In this document: one piece after another, positions 27,408 through 36,634 of the stretch
Layout: the number at the start of each line of letters is the position of its first letter
How positions within the stretch are numbered: the stretch's first letter is position 1
From: Paenibacillus sp. ACRRY
GTDB taxonomy: Bacteria; Bacillota; Bacilli; Paenibacillales; Paenibacillaceae
Direction of reading: 5' to 3'
NCBI RefSeq assembly: GCF_022346995.1
Contig: NZ_JAKRNM010000002.1
Coordinates: 744,001-808,000, forward strand
DNA length: 64,000 bases
Translations under genes and position numbers: made by a program
Notes under the pieces: model-generated
What the model was told of the DNA's origin: nothing
Database searches by the model: none
Seen by the model: the letters and a program-made list of their open reading frames with translations, nothing else

Positions 27408-29633
27408 ATGAGCAGACGAAGACGAAAGCGCTGGATGTTGACGATGCTGACGGGAGCGGTTGTACTGACCGGTGGAATATTGGCCGGCTGGCACTACATG
27501 CAGCCCCAGCTCGTAACTTACACAGCAGAGAATGGCACGGAGATGAAATTCAAGACCGAGGGAGACCGGTTCATGGAATATGGGCCGGATGGAACATGGA
27601 GGGAGATGTTCGTTAAGGGCGTCAACCTGGGTGCAACTTCACCGGGATATTATCCAGGAGAATTTCCCCTGACCGAAGAGGATTACCTAAGGTGGTTCCA
27701 GCAGATTCAGGAAATGGGGGCCAATGTCATACGGGTCTATACGGTCCACGAACCGATTTTTTACTCTGCATTGGTCGATTATAACCGTGGCCGGGAGCAA
27801 CCGTTATATTTTATACAGGGTATATGGTCGCCGGAAGAAGAGTTGATTGAGAAGCAGGACGCTTTTGCTGATCACATTGAACAGACGTTCAAGCAGGAGA
27901 TTGAAAAAGCGGTAACCGCGGTATACGGGGATGCGGATATTCCCGAGAAGGCCGGAGCCTCCAGCGGCAAGTACAAGAAGAATGCCGGTAAATATCTGAT
28001 GGCCTGGCATGTTGGCACCGAGTGGGATCCCACGATGGTAGACAACACGAATGAAAAACATCCCGATGTTCCGCAATACAAGGGCGTTCATTTTTCCGGG
28101 ACAGCAGATGCTTCTCCTTTCGAGAACTGGTTAGCCGAGCTGCTGGACTACACAGCCGTTCTGGAGAAAAAGTATGGTTGGGAACATCCGATGACGTTCA
28201 CCAATTGGGTGACAACCGATGTGCTGGAACATCCAGGCGAACCATTGTATGAGGAGGACCTCGTCAGTGTGGACGCCCGTCATATTCAGCCGGAGGAATG
28301 GCAGGGAGGATACTTCGCAGCATATCATGTGTATCCCTACTATCCGGACTTATTCCATACGGACCAGACGCTTCAAACAATCAAGGATGCAAACGGCGAG
28401 TACAACACGTACAAAAGCTATTTACGCAAGCTTAAAGCCGAGTATTCCGATATGCCTGTAATGGTTACAGAGTATGGTGTACCTTCTTCCCTGGGGATCT
28501 CTCATCTAGGCATGGGAGGAAGGGATCAGGGTGGACATAACGAGGCTGAACAAGGAGCCATTGACGCTTCATTGACTCAGGATATCTATGATGAAGGGTA
28601 TGCGGGAGCAATTTTGTTCATGTGGCAGGATGAATGGTTCAAGAAAACCTGGAACACGATGCCTTTCGAAATTCCTGCTGATCGGCGGGCCTACTGGCTA
28701 AACGTGCTGACCAACGAGAAAATGTTCGGTCTGCTCGCCATGGATCCTGGCAAACAGGAACAGCTGACCATCGACGGGAAACTGGATGACTGGGCTGCGC
28801 TGGACGAAGAAGAGGTTACAGTGTGGCAGGGAAAAGTGAACGGCATTCAGGAAATGAAGCTGACCCACGACGAGGCCTATCTGTATATTGGGATGACGCT
28901 GGATCAGCCGTTTGATCCAGATAAAACGATACTTCACATAGGGACGGATACACTGGCAGGTGGCAATCAACCTGGCGAGCGCCTTCCGGAAAGAACGCTA
29001 AGTGACGGTCTCGAAACGGTCATCACGCTGGGGCAGGATGATGAATCCCAGGTAGAAATCGCCAAGGATTATGATTTTAACCAGCGTCTGTACGGTAAGG
29101 AAGGATACGATATGCTGCCGGACAAGCAAGCTGATGCTGCTGATCCCTTCCATCCGTGGAATTTGGCAGTCAGCTTGAGGATGACGCCTCCGGATACCCG
29201 GTCCGCTCATCCGTTTATGAATGAAAAGGTGGGTATCCTGAAGAGGGGAACAACCGCCCCCGGACAGTCCGATACGGATTCATTGACCACCTGGCAGTAT
29301 GACGGTAATCAGGTGGAGATGCGGATTCCCTGGATGCTGCTTGGGTTTGGTGACCCAAGTTCACTGCAAGTGATCGATTATGGACCACTGCAGGAGGGAC
29401 GGGAGTTTAAAACGGTAACGACTGAAGGCATAACGCTGGTTCCATGGTTAATAGACCGATCGACGGGCAGTGTAGCCTGGCCTGCAGGCGATCAGAACAT
29501 TCTCGATTTGAAAACCTTGCCTGTGTATAGCTGGCAGCCGTGGGAACAGGTGAAATACAGTGAACGAATGAAGCTGAGTTACGAAGAAATGAAGAAAGTC
29601 TTTGAACAAATTCCAAGTTCTCAGATGAATTAA
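27408..29633 (+). CDS. Membrane-anchored glycoside hydrolase-like protein with CBM9-like C-terminus
   Basis: A 741-residue protein with a basic N-terminus (MSRRRRKRW) and one membrane anchor at about 10-30. The extracellular part begins as a TIM-barrel glycosidase fold: FVKGVNLGATSPGYYPGE, GANVIRVYTVHEP, YLMAWHVGTEWDPT (Glu after the fourth strand, candidate acid/base) and MPVMVTEYGVPSS (Glu after the seventh strand, candidate nucleophile). From about residue 450 the sequence changes to a CBM9/DOMON-like binding domain starting LTIDGKLDDWA. It is the first gene of the putative polysaccharide cassette, 26 bases before the HEAT gene. Substrate unknown; a role in trimming or handling the polymer outside the cell is inference. 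Confidence 0.75.
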   Translation: MSRRRRKRWMLTMLTGAVVLTGGILAGWHYMQPQLVTYTAENGTEMKFKTEGDRFMEYGPDGTWREMFVKGVNLGATSPGYYPGEFPLTEEDYLRWFQQIQEMGANVIRVYTVHEPIFYSALVDYNRGREQPLYFIQGIWSPEEELIEKQDAFADHIEQTFKQEIEKAVTAVYGDADIPEKAGASSGKYKKNAGKYLMAWHVGTEWDPTMVDNTNEKHPDVPQYKGVHFSGTADASPFENWLAELLDYTAVLEKKYGWEHPMTFTNWVTTDVLEHPGEPLYEEDLVSVDARHIQPEEWQGGYFAAYHVYPYYPDLFHTDQTLQTIKDANGEYNTYKSYLRKLKAEYSDMPVMVTEYGVPSSLGISHLGMGGRDQGGHNEAEQGAIDASLTQDIYDEGYAGAILFMWQDEWFKKTWNTMPFEIPADRRAYWLNVLTNEKMFGLLAMDPGKQEQLTIDGKLDDWAALDEEEVTVWQGKVNGIQEMKLTHDEAYLYIGMTLDQPFDPDKTILHIGTDTLAGGNQPGERLPERTLSDGLETVITLGQDDESQVEIAKDYDFNQRLYGKEGYDMLPDKQADAADPFHPWNLAVSLRMTPPDTRSAHPFMNEKVGILKRGTTAPGQSDTDSLTTWQYDGNQVEMRIPWMLLGFGDPSSLQVIDYGPLQEGREFKTVTTEGITLVPWLIDRSTGSVAWPAGDQNILDLKTLPVYSWQPWEQVKYSERMKLSYEEMKKVFEQIPSSQMN

Positions 29634-29659
29634 ATGAGTATAAAGGAGGACCTTTTCAC

Positions 29660-30868
29660 ATGTTTTCGAGTTTGGTTTTGGCCTATATATTCCTATACAT
29701 CTGTATAGCGCTTGTCGCTCTGGGTGTGATCCTGCTGTTTGCCATGAAAGTGTCCCATAACGGCAAACGACGCAAGATTGATTTTTACAAACAAAAGCAG
29801 CGGGATTACTTCACATATCTGCAAACGGCACTGACTGAAGGTCGTCCGCTGAGATTGCCTCCCGGCAAGCTGGCTCCGGTTGAACGCCAAGTGATCCAGA
29901 GCAAACTTATTGAGTGGATTGATCAATTCAAAGGAGAGTACCGGGACAAATTGATAGCACTCTGCCGCGAGGCAGGATTCATAGAGCATGATCTGAAAGA
30001 ACTTGGCCGGCTGCGTTATGGCCGACAGATCGATGCAGCTTTTCGATTGGGCGGCATGCGCTGTCCCGAAGCCGTTCCTGGCTTAATGGAATTGCTCAAG
30101 GATGAGAAGCCTGGACCTATGGCATTCGTGATTGGACGTTCCATTGCGAGAAGCACGACTCGTCAGGGCGAATTGAAGGACATGCTTGAAGTGTTAATGA
30201 CCAAAGGGAAGTCGATTCATCATCTGGCTGCAGATATTTTGCTTGAGACCAGTCTGGATACGAGCAGACTTCTGATTGAGCTGCTGGAAGATCGCAATCC
30301 TGATTTTGTAAAGGTTGGACTTGTCGCCATGTGGGGGCAAGCCGTACCGGAGGTCATGCCGGCACTTGACCGCTTGGTCGGTGCAGAGCATCAGGATGTA
30401 CGGGCAGAGGCGGTGAAGCTGTATCTGAGCGCAAGTCCGGCACTTCAGGATGAGACGATTCTGAAGCTGATGAAGGATGCTGACCCGGAAGTGCGGGCAG
30501 AGGTCGTTCAGGCGCTCGGTTCGAAGCATGCGGCAGGCAGCATTCCACTGCTGCGCAAAGCGCTTCGTGATGAAGACTGGCGAGTGCGCTATAACAGTGC
30601 TGAGAGCTTGAGCAAGCTGGGTGAACCCGGTTTCGAAGCTTTGTGTCAGGCAGCGGTACAAGGTACCGGTGTTGAGCGTGAGATTGCCATGCAGCAAATT
30701 GAGAGCACGATGAAGCAATCCGGAGCCGATCACAAAGCGGTAGACCAGATGATTGTGCACAACAAGAGAAGACTGCTCTATGATCAATATTTTGCCCCTG
30801 TACCGGGTAACCGAACAACGAAGAGACGCACCGGTGTGGCTGCGGTAGGAGGGGATTACACTGCTTAG
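29660..30868 (+). CDS. Membrane-anchored HEAT-repeat protein
   Basis: A 402-residue protein with one N-terminal membrane helix (about 5-30, LVLAYIFLYICIALVALGVI) and a basic stop-transfer segment, then helical repeats. From about residue 115 to 365 at least five HEAT-like units can be seen, such as CPEAVPGLMELLKDE, PDFVKVGLVAMWG, DPEVRAEVVQALGSKH and DEDWRVRYNSAESLSKLGE. HEAT repeats are protein-binding scaffolds with no catalysis. Its last 8 bases overlap the next gene if the proposed CTG start is right. It probably supports or regulates the adjacent synthase at the membrane. The start ATG follows AAAGGAGGA. Confidence 0.82.
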   Translation: MFSSLVLAYIFLYICIALVALGVILLFAMKVSHNGKRRKIDFYKQKQRDYFTYLQTALTEGRPLRLPPGKLAPVERQVIQSKLIEWIDQFKGEYRDKLIALCREAGFIEHDLKELGRLRYGRQIDAAFRLGGMRCPEAVPGLMELLKDEKPGPMAFVIGRSIARSTTRQGELKDMLEVLMTKGKSIHHLAADILLETSLDTSRLLIELLEDRNPDFVKVGLVAMWGQAVPEVMPALDRLVGAEHQDVRAEAVKLYLSASPALQDETILKLMKDADPEVRAEVVQALGSKHAAGSIPLLRKALRDEDWRVRYNSAESLSKLGEPGFEALCQAAVQGTGVEREIAMQQIESTMKQSGADHKAVDQMIVHNKRRLLYDQYFAPVPGNRTTKRRTGVAAVGGDYTA

Positions 30869-32288
30869 GGATCTGTTATTGATTTATGGCATGGTAGCCA
30901 TCTACTATGTCGTTGCTGTAAATGCGCTGTATTTTTCCATTCTGGCGCTTTCATTCCGTAACATCTGGACCATTTTCAGACGGTCCCATTATTCCAAATA
31001 CAACACATTGTCAGGATCGGAGCTGGTGCCTTCAGTATCCCTGCTGGTGCCCGCTTACAATGAAGAATTGACGATTATTGAAAATGTGAACTGTCTGATG
31101 ACCCTGAATTACCCAACGTACGAAGTCATCGTGGTGAATGACGGTTCTAGTGACAGTACCTTGAAGGTGCTGCTGAAGGAATACCGTCTGAAACCTGTAA
31201 CGGATACAAAGATCCGTGGCAAAATTCCTTGTCAAACCATTCGAGGGATATACCACAATCCGGAGTTTCCGGATCTGTACGTAATCGACAAGGAAAATGG
31301 CGGAAAGGCAGACTCGCTTAATGCGGGGATTAATCTGTCCCACTATCCGCTGATTTCCTCCATTGATGCAGACTCTTTGCTGGAAAAGGATGCCTTGATC
31401 CGCATGGCACGCATGTACATGGAGAATCCCGAAGAGACTGTGGCGATTGGCGGAGATGTTCGCATAGCGAATGGGTGCAAAATCGAAAACGGAGCTGTAC
31501 AGGATGTCTCCCTGCCGCGCAAAATGTGGCCGATGTTCCAATCCATTGAGTATCTCAAAGCCTTTCTGGGCGGACGGATTGGCTGGAGCCATATGAATGG
31601 ACTGATCATCGTGTCGGGTGCCTTCGGCATGTTCCGCAAGGATGCTGTTATAGCCGTTGGCGGGTACCGGGATGGTTATCCGGGGGAAGACATGAACATT
31701 ATCATCAAGCTTCATCGCTATATGCTGGAAAACAAATTGAAATACCGCGTTGCCTTCTGTCCTGAAGCCGTTTGCTGGACACAGGCACCGGATTCCTACC
31801 GCATCTTGTCCAGTCAGCGCAAGCGCTGGGGACGCGGTAACCTGAAGAACATGCTTGAGAACCGCGGCATGCTGTTCAACCCGAAATACAAGGTGATGGG
31901 CATGCTGACCATGCCATACAACGTCATTTTTGAAGCGCTCAACCCTTATTTCCGAATTACTGGTCTTATCGCTCTTGCTGGTTATGTGCTGCTCGATATG
32001 ACGCAGTGGCCGATTCTTGTTCTGTTCGGATTGCTGAACTTCGTGAGCGGTTATCTGCTGAGTGTAGGGGCATTGATTCTGGAAGAAATTGCGTTCCGGA
32101 GATATAACAAGTTGTCTGATCTGGTCAAAATGCTGGTTTACTCGGCTCTGAAATTTGTGGGCTATCACCAGCTTGGCGTTCTGTGGAGATTGCAGGGACA
32201 CATTCAGTTCATGCAAAACAACAATTCATGGGGAACCATGACACGTCAGAGTTGGTCCGAGGAACAAAAGGGAAGCGAAGCTGCCTGA
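30861..32288 (+). CDS. Processive family 2 glycosyltransferase (cellulose/HA/PNAG synthase-like)
   Basis: Membrane polysaccharide synthase. A helix at about 5-30 precedes the GT-A domain, with VPAYNEE, VVNDGSSDST, the D-x-D metal site at Asp169/Asp171 (SIDADSLLEKDA), GED at about 275-277 and QRKRW at 319-323, the hallmark of processive enzymes. Four C-terminal membrane segments follow. The start is unusual: AGGAGGGG at 30847-30854 points to CTG 30861, giving MLRDLLLIYGMVAIYYV, whereas the first ATG/TTG candidate (TTG 30879) is 24 bases away. The gene would overlap the HEAT gene by 8 bases. Product polymer unknown; no BcsB or PilZ partner is present. Confidence 0.88.
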   Translation: MLRDLLLIYGMVAIYYVVAVNALYFSILALSFRNIWTIFRRSHYSKYNTLSGSELVPSVSLLVPAYNEELTIIENVNCLMTLNYPTYEVIVVNDGSSDSTLKVLLKEYRLKPVTDTKIRGKIPCQTIRGIYHNPEFPDLYVIDKENGGKADSLNAGINLSHYPLISSIDADSLLEKDALIRMARMYMENPEETVAIGGDVRIANGCKIENGAVQDVSLPRKMWPMFQSIEYLKAFLGGRIGWSHMNGLIIVSGAFGMFRKDAVIAVGGYRDGYPGEDMNIIIKLHRYMLENKLKYRVAFCPEAVCWTQAPDSYRILSSQRKRWGRGNLKNMLENRGMLFNPKYKVMGMLTMPYNVIFEALNPYFRITGLIALAGYVLLDMTQWPILVLFGLLNFVSGYLLSVGALILEEIAFRRYNKLSDLVKMLVYSALKFVGYHQLGVLWRLQGHIQFMQNNNSWGTMTRQSWSEEQKGSEAA

Positions 32289-32397
32289 TTCGCAGCCTGC
32301 ATCGAGAGGTGCAGGACATTGGGCAACATCGAATTGGTACTAATGGCAATACAGCAGTAACAGAATAGATAACCAAGGGAGAAGGGTGGAAAAGAAC

Positions 32398-33204
32398 ATG
32401 CCTAATACGGCAACATTGCAGCGTGAAGCTGCCGTTAATGTGTACCGAAGTGTGGAACAGGGATTGAAGGATACGGGTGCCGGAACATGCGGCTTAATGT
32501 TCATCCATTGCGGAGGCGTACAGGCCCAGCCGGAGCAGCAGGTCAGGAATTATCTGGAGCAAACGAGCGAGTTTGCCTTCCAGCTGTGGAAGGATGGGGC
32601 AACTCAGACGCTTGCGGTCCTGCTGCCTGGTTTGACGCTGAACGAAGTTCACTATGAAGGGCTTCGCATCAAGCATGAGCTGCAGGAGACGGTTCCTGGA
32701 GCCGAGCCACAGATTACACTTGCGAGCTTCAAGGATAGTGAGCGTCCTTCTCAGGCGACGATTCAACATATGGCTGAATCTGCGAAGCTGGTTGACCCGT
32801 CGGAGATTCATATCTATACGCTGGACAAGACGGCGGACGAGCCGGGCAGAATTTTGATCGTGGATAACGATCCGACGGTTCGTGAGTTTCTGCAGCTGCG
32901 CCTGAAAATGCAAGGCTATGAGACGTATGAAGCTGTAGATGGCCTGGCTGCACTTGAATTGATTGAGAAGGTGTCACCTGACCTGGTGCTGACCGAATTG
33001 AATCTGTATGGGATTGACGGCCTGCCGTTCATTCACCATATACAGAACCTGGAGGTCGAGCAGCCGCCGAAAATCGTTGTGCTGACCGAGCAGCGTGTTG
33101 AACAGACAATCAGCCAATGCTTCCGCAGCGGTGTGGACGATTATATGACCAAACCCTTCTCCCCTGTGGAGCTGGATGCGCGTATTCGTCGCTGCTTGCA
33201 CTAA
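32398..33204 (+). CDS. Response-regulator-like protein with Glu at the phospho-acceptor site and a GGDEF-like N-terminus
   Basis: A 268-residue protein of two parts. Residues about 1-150 resemble a degenerate GGDEF domain: FAFQLWKDGATQTLAVLLPG aligns with the active-site strand but lacks the GGDEF residues. Residues about 152-268 form a receiver domain with acidic pair (VDNDPT), Thr in VVLTEQ and Lys252 in YMTKPFSP. The expected phospho-acceptor Asp is Glu200 (DLVLTELNLYGIDG), a substitution that can mimic phosphorylation. There is no DNA-binding domain, so it probably works by protein contacts. I start at ATG 32398; the upstream GTG lies in the ribosome binding site. It sits between synthase and sugar dehydrogenase genes. 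Confidence 0.82.
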   Translation: MPNTATLQREAAVNVYRSVEQGLKDTGAGTCGLMFIHCGGVQAQPEQQVRNYLEQTSEFAFQLWKDGATQTLAVLLPGLTLNEVHYEGLRIKHELQETVPGAEPQITLASFKDSERPSQATIQHMAESAKLVDPSEIHIYTLDKTADEPGRILIVDNDPTVREFLQLRLKMQGYETYEAVDGLAALELIEKVSPDLVLTELNLYGIDGLPFIHHIQNLEVEQPPKIVVLTEQRVEQTISQCFRSGVDDYMTKPFSPVELDARIRRCLH

Positions 33205-33266
33205 TAAGATGTTCAACCGAACGGATTTACGGAACACTACAAATACATTAACCTGGAGGGAATATC

Positions 33267-34634
33267 ATGGAGAATCAACAATTCCATACATTACTGAATG
33301 CCATTGAAAACAAAGAAGCGGTGCTCGGCGTGGTCGGGCTCGGGTACGTAGGACTTCCACTTGCCGTGGAAATGGTGAATCAAGGCTTTACGGTAATCGG
33401 TATTGACCTGGACGCGTCCAAGGTCGACAGTATCTATAATGGGGATTCCTATATTCACGATATCTCGTCCGAGGAATTGAAAAAAGTGATGCAAACAGGC
33501 CGTTTTCAGCCTACAACGGATTACAGCATGCTGCGTGTCATTGATGCATTGAGCATTTGCGTGCCAACTCCGCTCAGTGAGAATCAGGATCCGGATACAT
33601 CCTACATCGAGACAGTGGTGGATCAGATCAAACTGCACATGAAACCGGGCATGCTGATTACCCTGGAGAGCACAACCTACCCGGGTACAACGGAAGAGCT
33701 GATTCAGCAAAAGCTGGACAAAATCGGACATGAAGCCGGCAAGGACTATTTCCTCTGCTTCTCGCCTGAACGGGTGGACCCGTCCAACGGACGTTTCACC
33801 ACGTATAATACGCCGAAAGTGATCGGCGGGACAACGGAAGCCTGCCTGAAACTCGGAACGGCGCTGTATAGCAAGTATGTACAAACGGTTGTACCGGTAT
33901 CTTCACCAAAAGTGGCGGAGATGTCCAAACTGTTGGAAAATACGTTCCGCAGTGTAAACATTGCGTTCGTGAATGAAATGGCAATGATGTGTGACCGCAT
34001 GGGTATCGACATCTGGGAAGTCATTGATGCAGCGGCGACGAAGCCTTTCGGATTCATGCCATTCTACCCAGGCCCAGGCATCGGCGGTCACTGCATTCCG
34101 CTTGATCCAATGTATCTGTCTTGGAAAGCGAAAGGGTTCCGCTTCTACAGCAAATTTATCGAGCTGGCACAATCGACCAATGACAACATGCCATACTATG
34201 TTCTGAACAAAACATCAACGATTTTGAACGAATACGCGAAATCTGTTCGGAACTCCAACATCCTGCTGCTCGGCATGTCGTACAAGCCGAATATTGCAGA
34301 CCTGCGTGAGTCACCAGGACTTGAAGTATATGAACTGTTCAAGGAAAGCGGAGCGAATGTCAGCTACTACGATCCGTATGCTGATTCCTTCCGTGACAAG
34401 CATGACGATACGGTGTACAGCGAAGCATTCAACCTGGAGCAATTCAAGAAATATGACTGCATCGTGCTGATTACCAACCATAGAGATCTGCCATACAGCG
34501 ATATTGCCGATTTGGGTGTGCCGATTCTGGATACACGCAATGCGTTCCGGACATACACACAGCCGCACATTTACAAAATTGGACACTCGGTTCAGCATCC
34601 TGTGCTGGAACCAAGTGAAGCGTTGCTCGTCTGA
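33267..34634 (+). CDS. Nucleotide-sugar 6-dehydrogenase (UDP-Glc/UDP-HexNAc dehydrogenase family)
   Basis: NAD-dependent, four-electron oxidation of a UDP-sugar to the UDP-uronic acid. The N-terminal Rossmann fold has VVGLGYVGLPLAVEM. Then LESTTYPGTTEE, FSPERVDPSN and the catalytic Cys276 in GPGIGGHCIPLDPMYL are seen, with the C-terminal NAD/UDP domain containing GMSYKPNIADLRESP. The HCIPLDP form points to the WecC/WbpA/TviB side (UDP-HexNAc dehydrogenase) rather than classical Ugd, but specificity cannot be fixed by eye. It likely supplies an acidic sugar to the synthase encoded upstream. 455 residues; ATG after GGAGGG. Confidence 0.88.
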   Translation: MENQQFHTLLNAIENKEAVLGVVGLGYVGLPLAVEMVNQGFTVIGIDLDASKVDSIYNGDSYIHDISSEELKKVMQTGRFQPTTDYSMLRVIDALSICVPTPLSENQDPDTSYIETVVDQIKLHMKPGMLITLESTTYPGTTEELIQQKLDKIGHEAGKDYFLCFSPERVDPSNGRFTTYNTPKVIGGTTEACLKLGTALYSKYVQTVVPVSSPKVAEMSKLLENTFRSVNIAFVNEMAMMCDRMGIDIWEVIDAAATKPFGFMPFYPGPGIGGHCIPLDPMYLSWKAKGFRFYSKFIELAQSTNDNMPYYVLNKTSTILNEYAKSVRNSNILLLGMSYKPNIADLRESPGLEVYELFKESGANVSYYDPYADSFRDKHDDTVYSEAFNLEQFKKYDCIVLITNHRDLPYSDIADLGVPILDTRNAFRTYTQPHIYKIGHSVQHPVLEPSEALLV

Positions 34635-34642
34635 GAAACAAC

Positions 34643-35566
34643 ATGATTCGCTGGGGCAGGATGTCGGCGAGGACAAAATGGGCTTTGCTCGCTCTGACCT
34701 TTTGTTTGCTGCTGCTGCCCTGGCTGTTCAAATGGTTTTCGGCAGAGGAGAAAAAAGCGACCTGGCTGTGGGATGCTTCCATCATCGCAGAACAGACCCC
34801 GGATATTATCTCCTTCTCCAAGGAGCAGGGTGTAGATGTCATTTTCCTGCAGATGCAGGATGAAGTATCTGATGATACGTATCGCAAATTCATTGCGTCT
34901 GCCCGGCAGGCAGAGATCCAGGTACATGCCCTGAATGGTCATGCGGACTGGGCCTACAAGGACAAACAGGAAGAGGGACTCGCTTTCATTGAGCGCATCC
35001 GTGCGTATAATGCCGCTTCGGCCAAAAACGAGCGTTTCGAAGGCATTCAGCTGGATGTGGAGCCCTACCAACTGCAGCGCTGGGAGAATGAGCAGGACAG
35101 CGTCATTGCAGAGTGGAGTGAGAATATGAAGGCCTGGACAAAAGCGGGTAAGGATGCGGGACTCTATATGAGCGCAGCCATACCGTTCTGGCTGGATGCC
35201 CGTCGGGCATCCGAAGGCGGAGGAACGTTCAGCAGGTGGGTCATTGACCAGTTTGATGCCGTTGCGATCATGGCCTATCGGGATAGTGGTCAGCAGATGT
35301 ATGACCTGTCGAAGGAAGAGCTGGATGAAGCGGATGAATTGGACAAGGACGTATGGATCGGAGCGGAGCTGGCCGATACGCATGAGGGCGAGCATCTGAC
35401 CTTTTTCCGGAAATCCATAAGCAATATGGATGAAGAGATCGCCAAGGTGTTTGACCTGGCCGCATCTCATTCCTCCTTTGCCGGAGTCGCTGTGCATCAT
35501 TATGAAGCGTGGTATGCGAAGGAAAACGGTCTTCCCCTGGCTCGCAAAAGTGATGAGGAGAAGTAG
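34643..35566 (+). CDS. Membrane-anchored TIM-barrel protein, putative glycosidase
   Basis: A 307-residue protein with one N-terminal membrane segment (about 12-32) and an extracellular domain resembling a beta/alpha barrel. GVDVIFLQMQDE, IQVHALNGHADWAY, FEGIQLDVEPYQL and FDAVAIMAYRDS look like successive barrel strands, and DVEP resembles the acid motif after a strand in GH18-like and related barrels. I do not recognise a named family. It follows the dehydrogenase by 8 bases and ends the cassette, with the terminator 26 bases downstream. It may modify or cut the polymer on the outside of the membrane. No clear ribosome binding site precedes the ATG, so start is moderate. Confidence 0.72.
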   Translation: MIRWGRMSARTKWALLALTFCLLLLPWLFKWFSAEEKKATWLWDASIIAEQTPDIISFSKEQGVDVIFLQMQDEVSDDTYRKFIASARQAEIQVHALNGHADWAYKDKQEEGLAFIERIRAYNAASAKNERFEGIQLDVEPYQLQRWENEQDSVIAEWSENMKAWTKAGKDAGLYMSAAIPFWLDARRASEGGGTFSRWVIDQFDAVAIMAYRDSGQQMYDLSKEELDEADELDKDVWIGAELADTHEGEHLTFFRKSISNMDEEIAKVFDLAASHSSFAGVAVHHYEAWYAKENGLPLARKSDEEK

Positions 35567-35591
35567 CGGGTAGCATGGAAAAGCAGACACC

Positions 35592-35630
35592 AAAAAGGCA
35601 AGTTTCCGGTTAAAGGAAACTTGCCTTTTT
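35592..35630 (+). terminator. Bidirectional terminator between the cassette and the AraC gene
   Basis: AAAAAGGCAAGTTTCC (35592-35607) pairs perfectly with GGAAACTTGCCTTTTT (35615-35630). It can end both the + strand cassette and the convergent - strand regulator. Confidence 0.92.
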
Positions 35631-35668
35631 CTTTTGCTATTCGCTTTTTGACGCGTCTGACACGATAA

Positions 35669-36541
35669 TCAACTTTTACCGTTTTCACTTGTCCGGTACC
35701 GATTGGGTGGCAGACCTACCTGCTTTTTGAACGCTTTGGAGAAGGAAAATAAATCCGGATAACCTACCGAATGAGCTACCTCCGTCAAGGTTAAAGGGGT
35801 TTGGACGAGCAGGCGTTTGGCCTGGTCCATTTTGAGCTGCTGGATGTATTGCACCGGAGATAACCCGTACGCTTTGCGAAATTGTTTGGCAAAATGAGTT
35901 CGGTCCACCCCCGCGTGAGCAGACACGCCTTCTACCGTGATCCCTCCGGCAAAATGAATGTCCATGTATTCCTTGCCTTTTTGCAGCCAGGGGATAGCCG
36001 CATCCGGCTGCAGCCCCTTGGCGGCAGAGGTACGGGAAACTCGATCGAATAGACCGAGAAACCGGGTGAGGCGTCCCAGGTCACTTGCTCCCCCCTGAGG
36101 TCTGCGAACTTCCTCCATAAAAGCACGCATTCCACTTGCCGTCTCTGGGGTCAGTATACCTGGACGGTGAGGAGCATCTGGCGTAAGACCAACTCGCGAG
36201 AGAAGTTCGGTTGCATGCCTACCGTCAAAGGCGATAAAAATCTTCTGCAGCGGCTCCTTGGGTTCAGTCCAATACTCATGGGTGACATGTGGAAACAGAC
36301 AGAAAGCATCCCGTGCCCTGAGAGGATACTGTTTTCCGTTCTGTATAAATGTCCCTTCTCCCTCGAGGACAAACAGCAGGTAATGATAGGGCGTTGTACG
36401 AGGGCCGATATGATAATTGTTCTTGGCGATATTACGTCCAATTCGTATAGGCCAGGCTCCACCAGCTTTCTCGAATTCGGAAGGAGTAAAAAAAATAATA
36501 TCCAAAAACTCGTGGTGGTCCTCCTTCATGCTGTCCGTCAT
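35669..36541 (-). CDS. AraC-family transcriptional regulator with cupin-type sensor
   Basis: A 290-residue regulator. The N-terminal cupin-like domain (about 30-120; HYLLFVLEGEGTFIQNG, LFPHVTHEYW) binds a small ligand, commonly a sugar. The C-terminal double helix-turn-helix (about 185-285) has VSAHAGVDRTHFAKQFRKAYG and VAHSVGYPDLFSFSKAFKKQVGL PPNRYR-type ends. The ATG at 36541 has GAGGTG 6 bases upstream; the GTG 9 bases earlier is within that site. It is divergent from the SsuD-like/ABC cluster, the usual place for the local activator. Its own promoter is at 36605-36634. Confidence 0.9.
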   Translation of the reverse strand: MTDSMKEDHHEFLDIIFFTPSEFEKAGGAWPIRIGRNIAKNNYHIGPRTTPYHYLLFVLEGEGTFIQNGKQYPLRARDAFCLFPHVTHEYWTEPKEPLQKIFIAFDGRHATELLSRVGLTPDAPHRPGILTPETASGMRAFMEEVRRPQGGASDLGRLTRFLGLFDRVSRTSAAKGLQPDAAIPWLQKGKEYMDIHFAGGITVEGVSAHAGVDRTHFAKQFRKAYGLSPVQYIQQLKMDQAKRLLVQTPLTLTEVAHSVGYPDLFSFSKAFKKQVGLPPNRYRTSENGKS

Positions 36542-36604
36542 CAGGAACACCTCTTTAAAATAAGTTTGATTTCTAATGTTTGCTAGTTGTTATTATTATA
36601 ACCT

Positions 36605-36634
36605 ATTATACAGGTGGGTTTTGTGCATATTCAA
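36605..36634 (-). promoter_or_regulatory. SigA-type promoter of the AraC gene
   Basis: On the - strand -35 TTGAAT (36629-36634), an 18-base spacer ending in TG, and -10 TATAAT (36605-36610). Confidence 0.65.
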
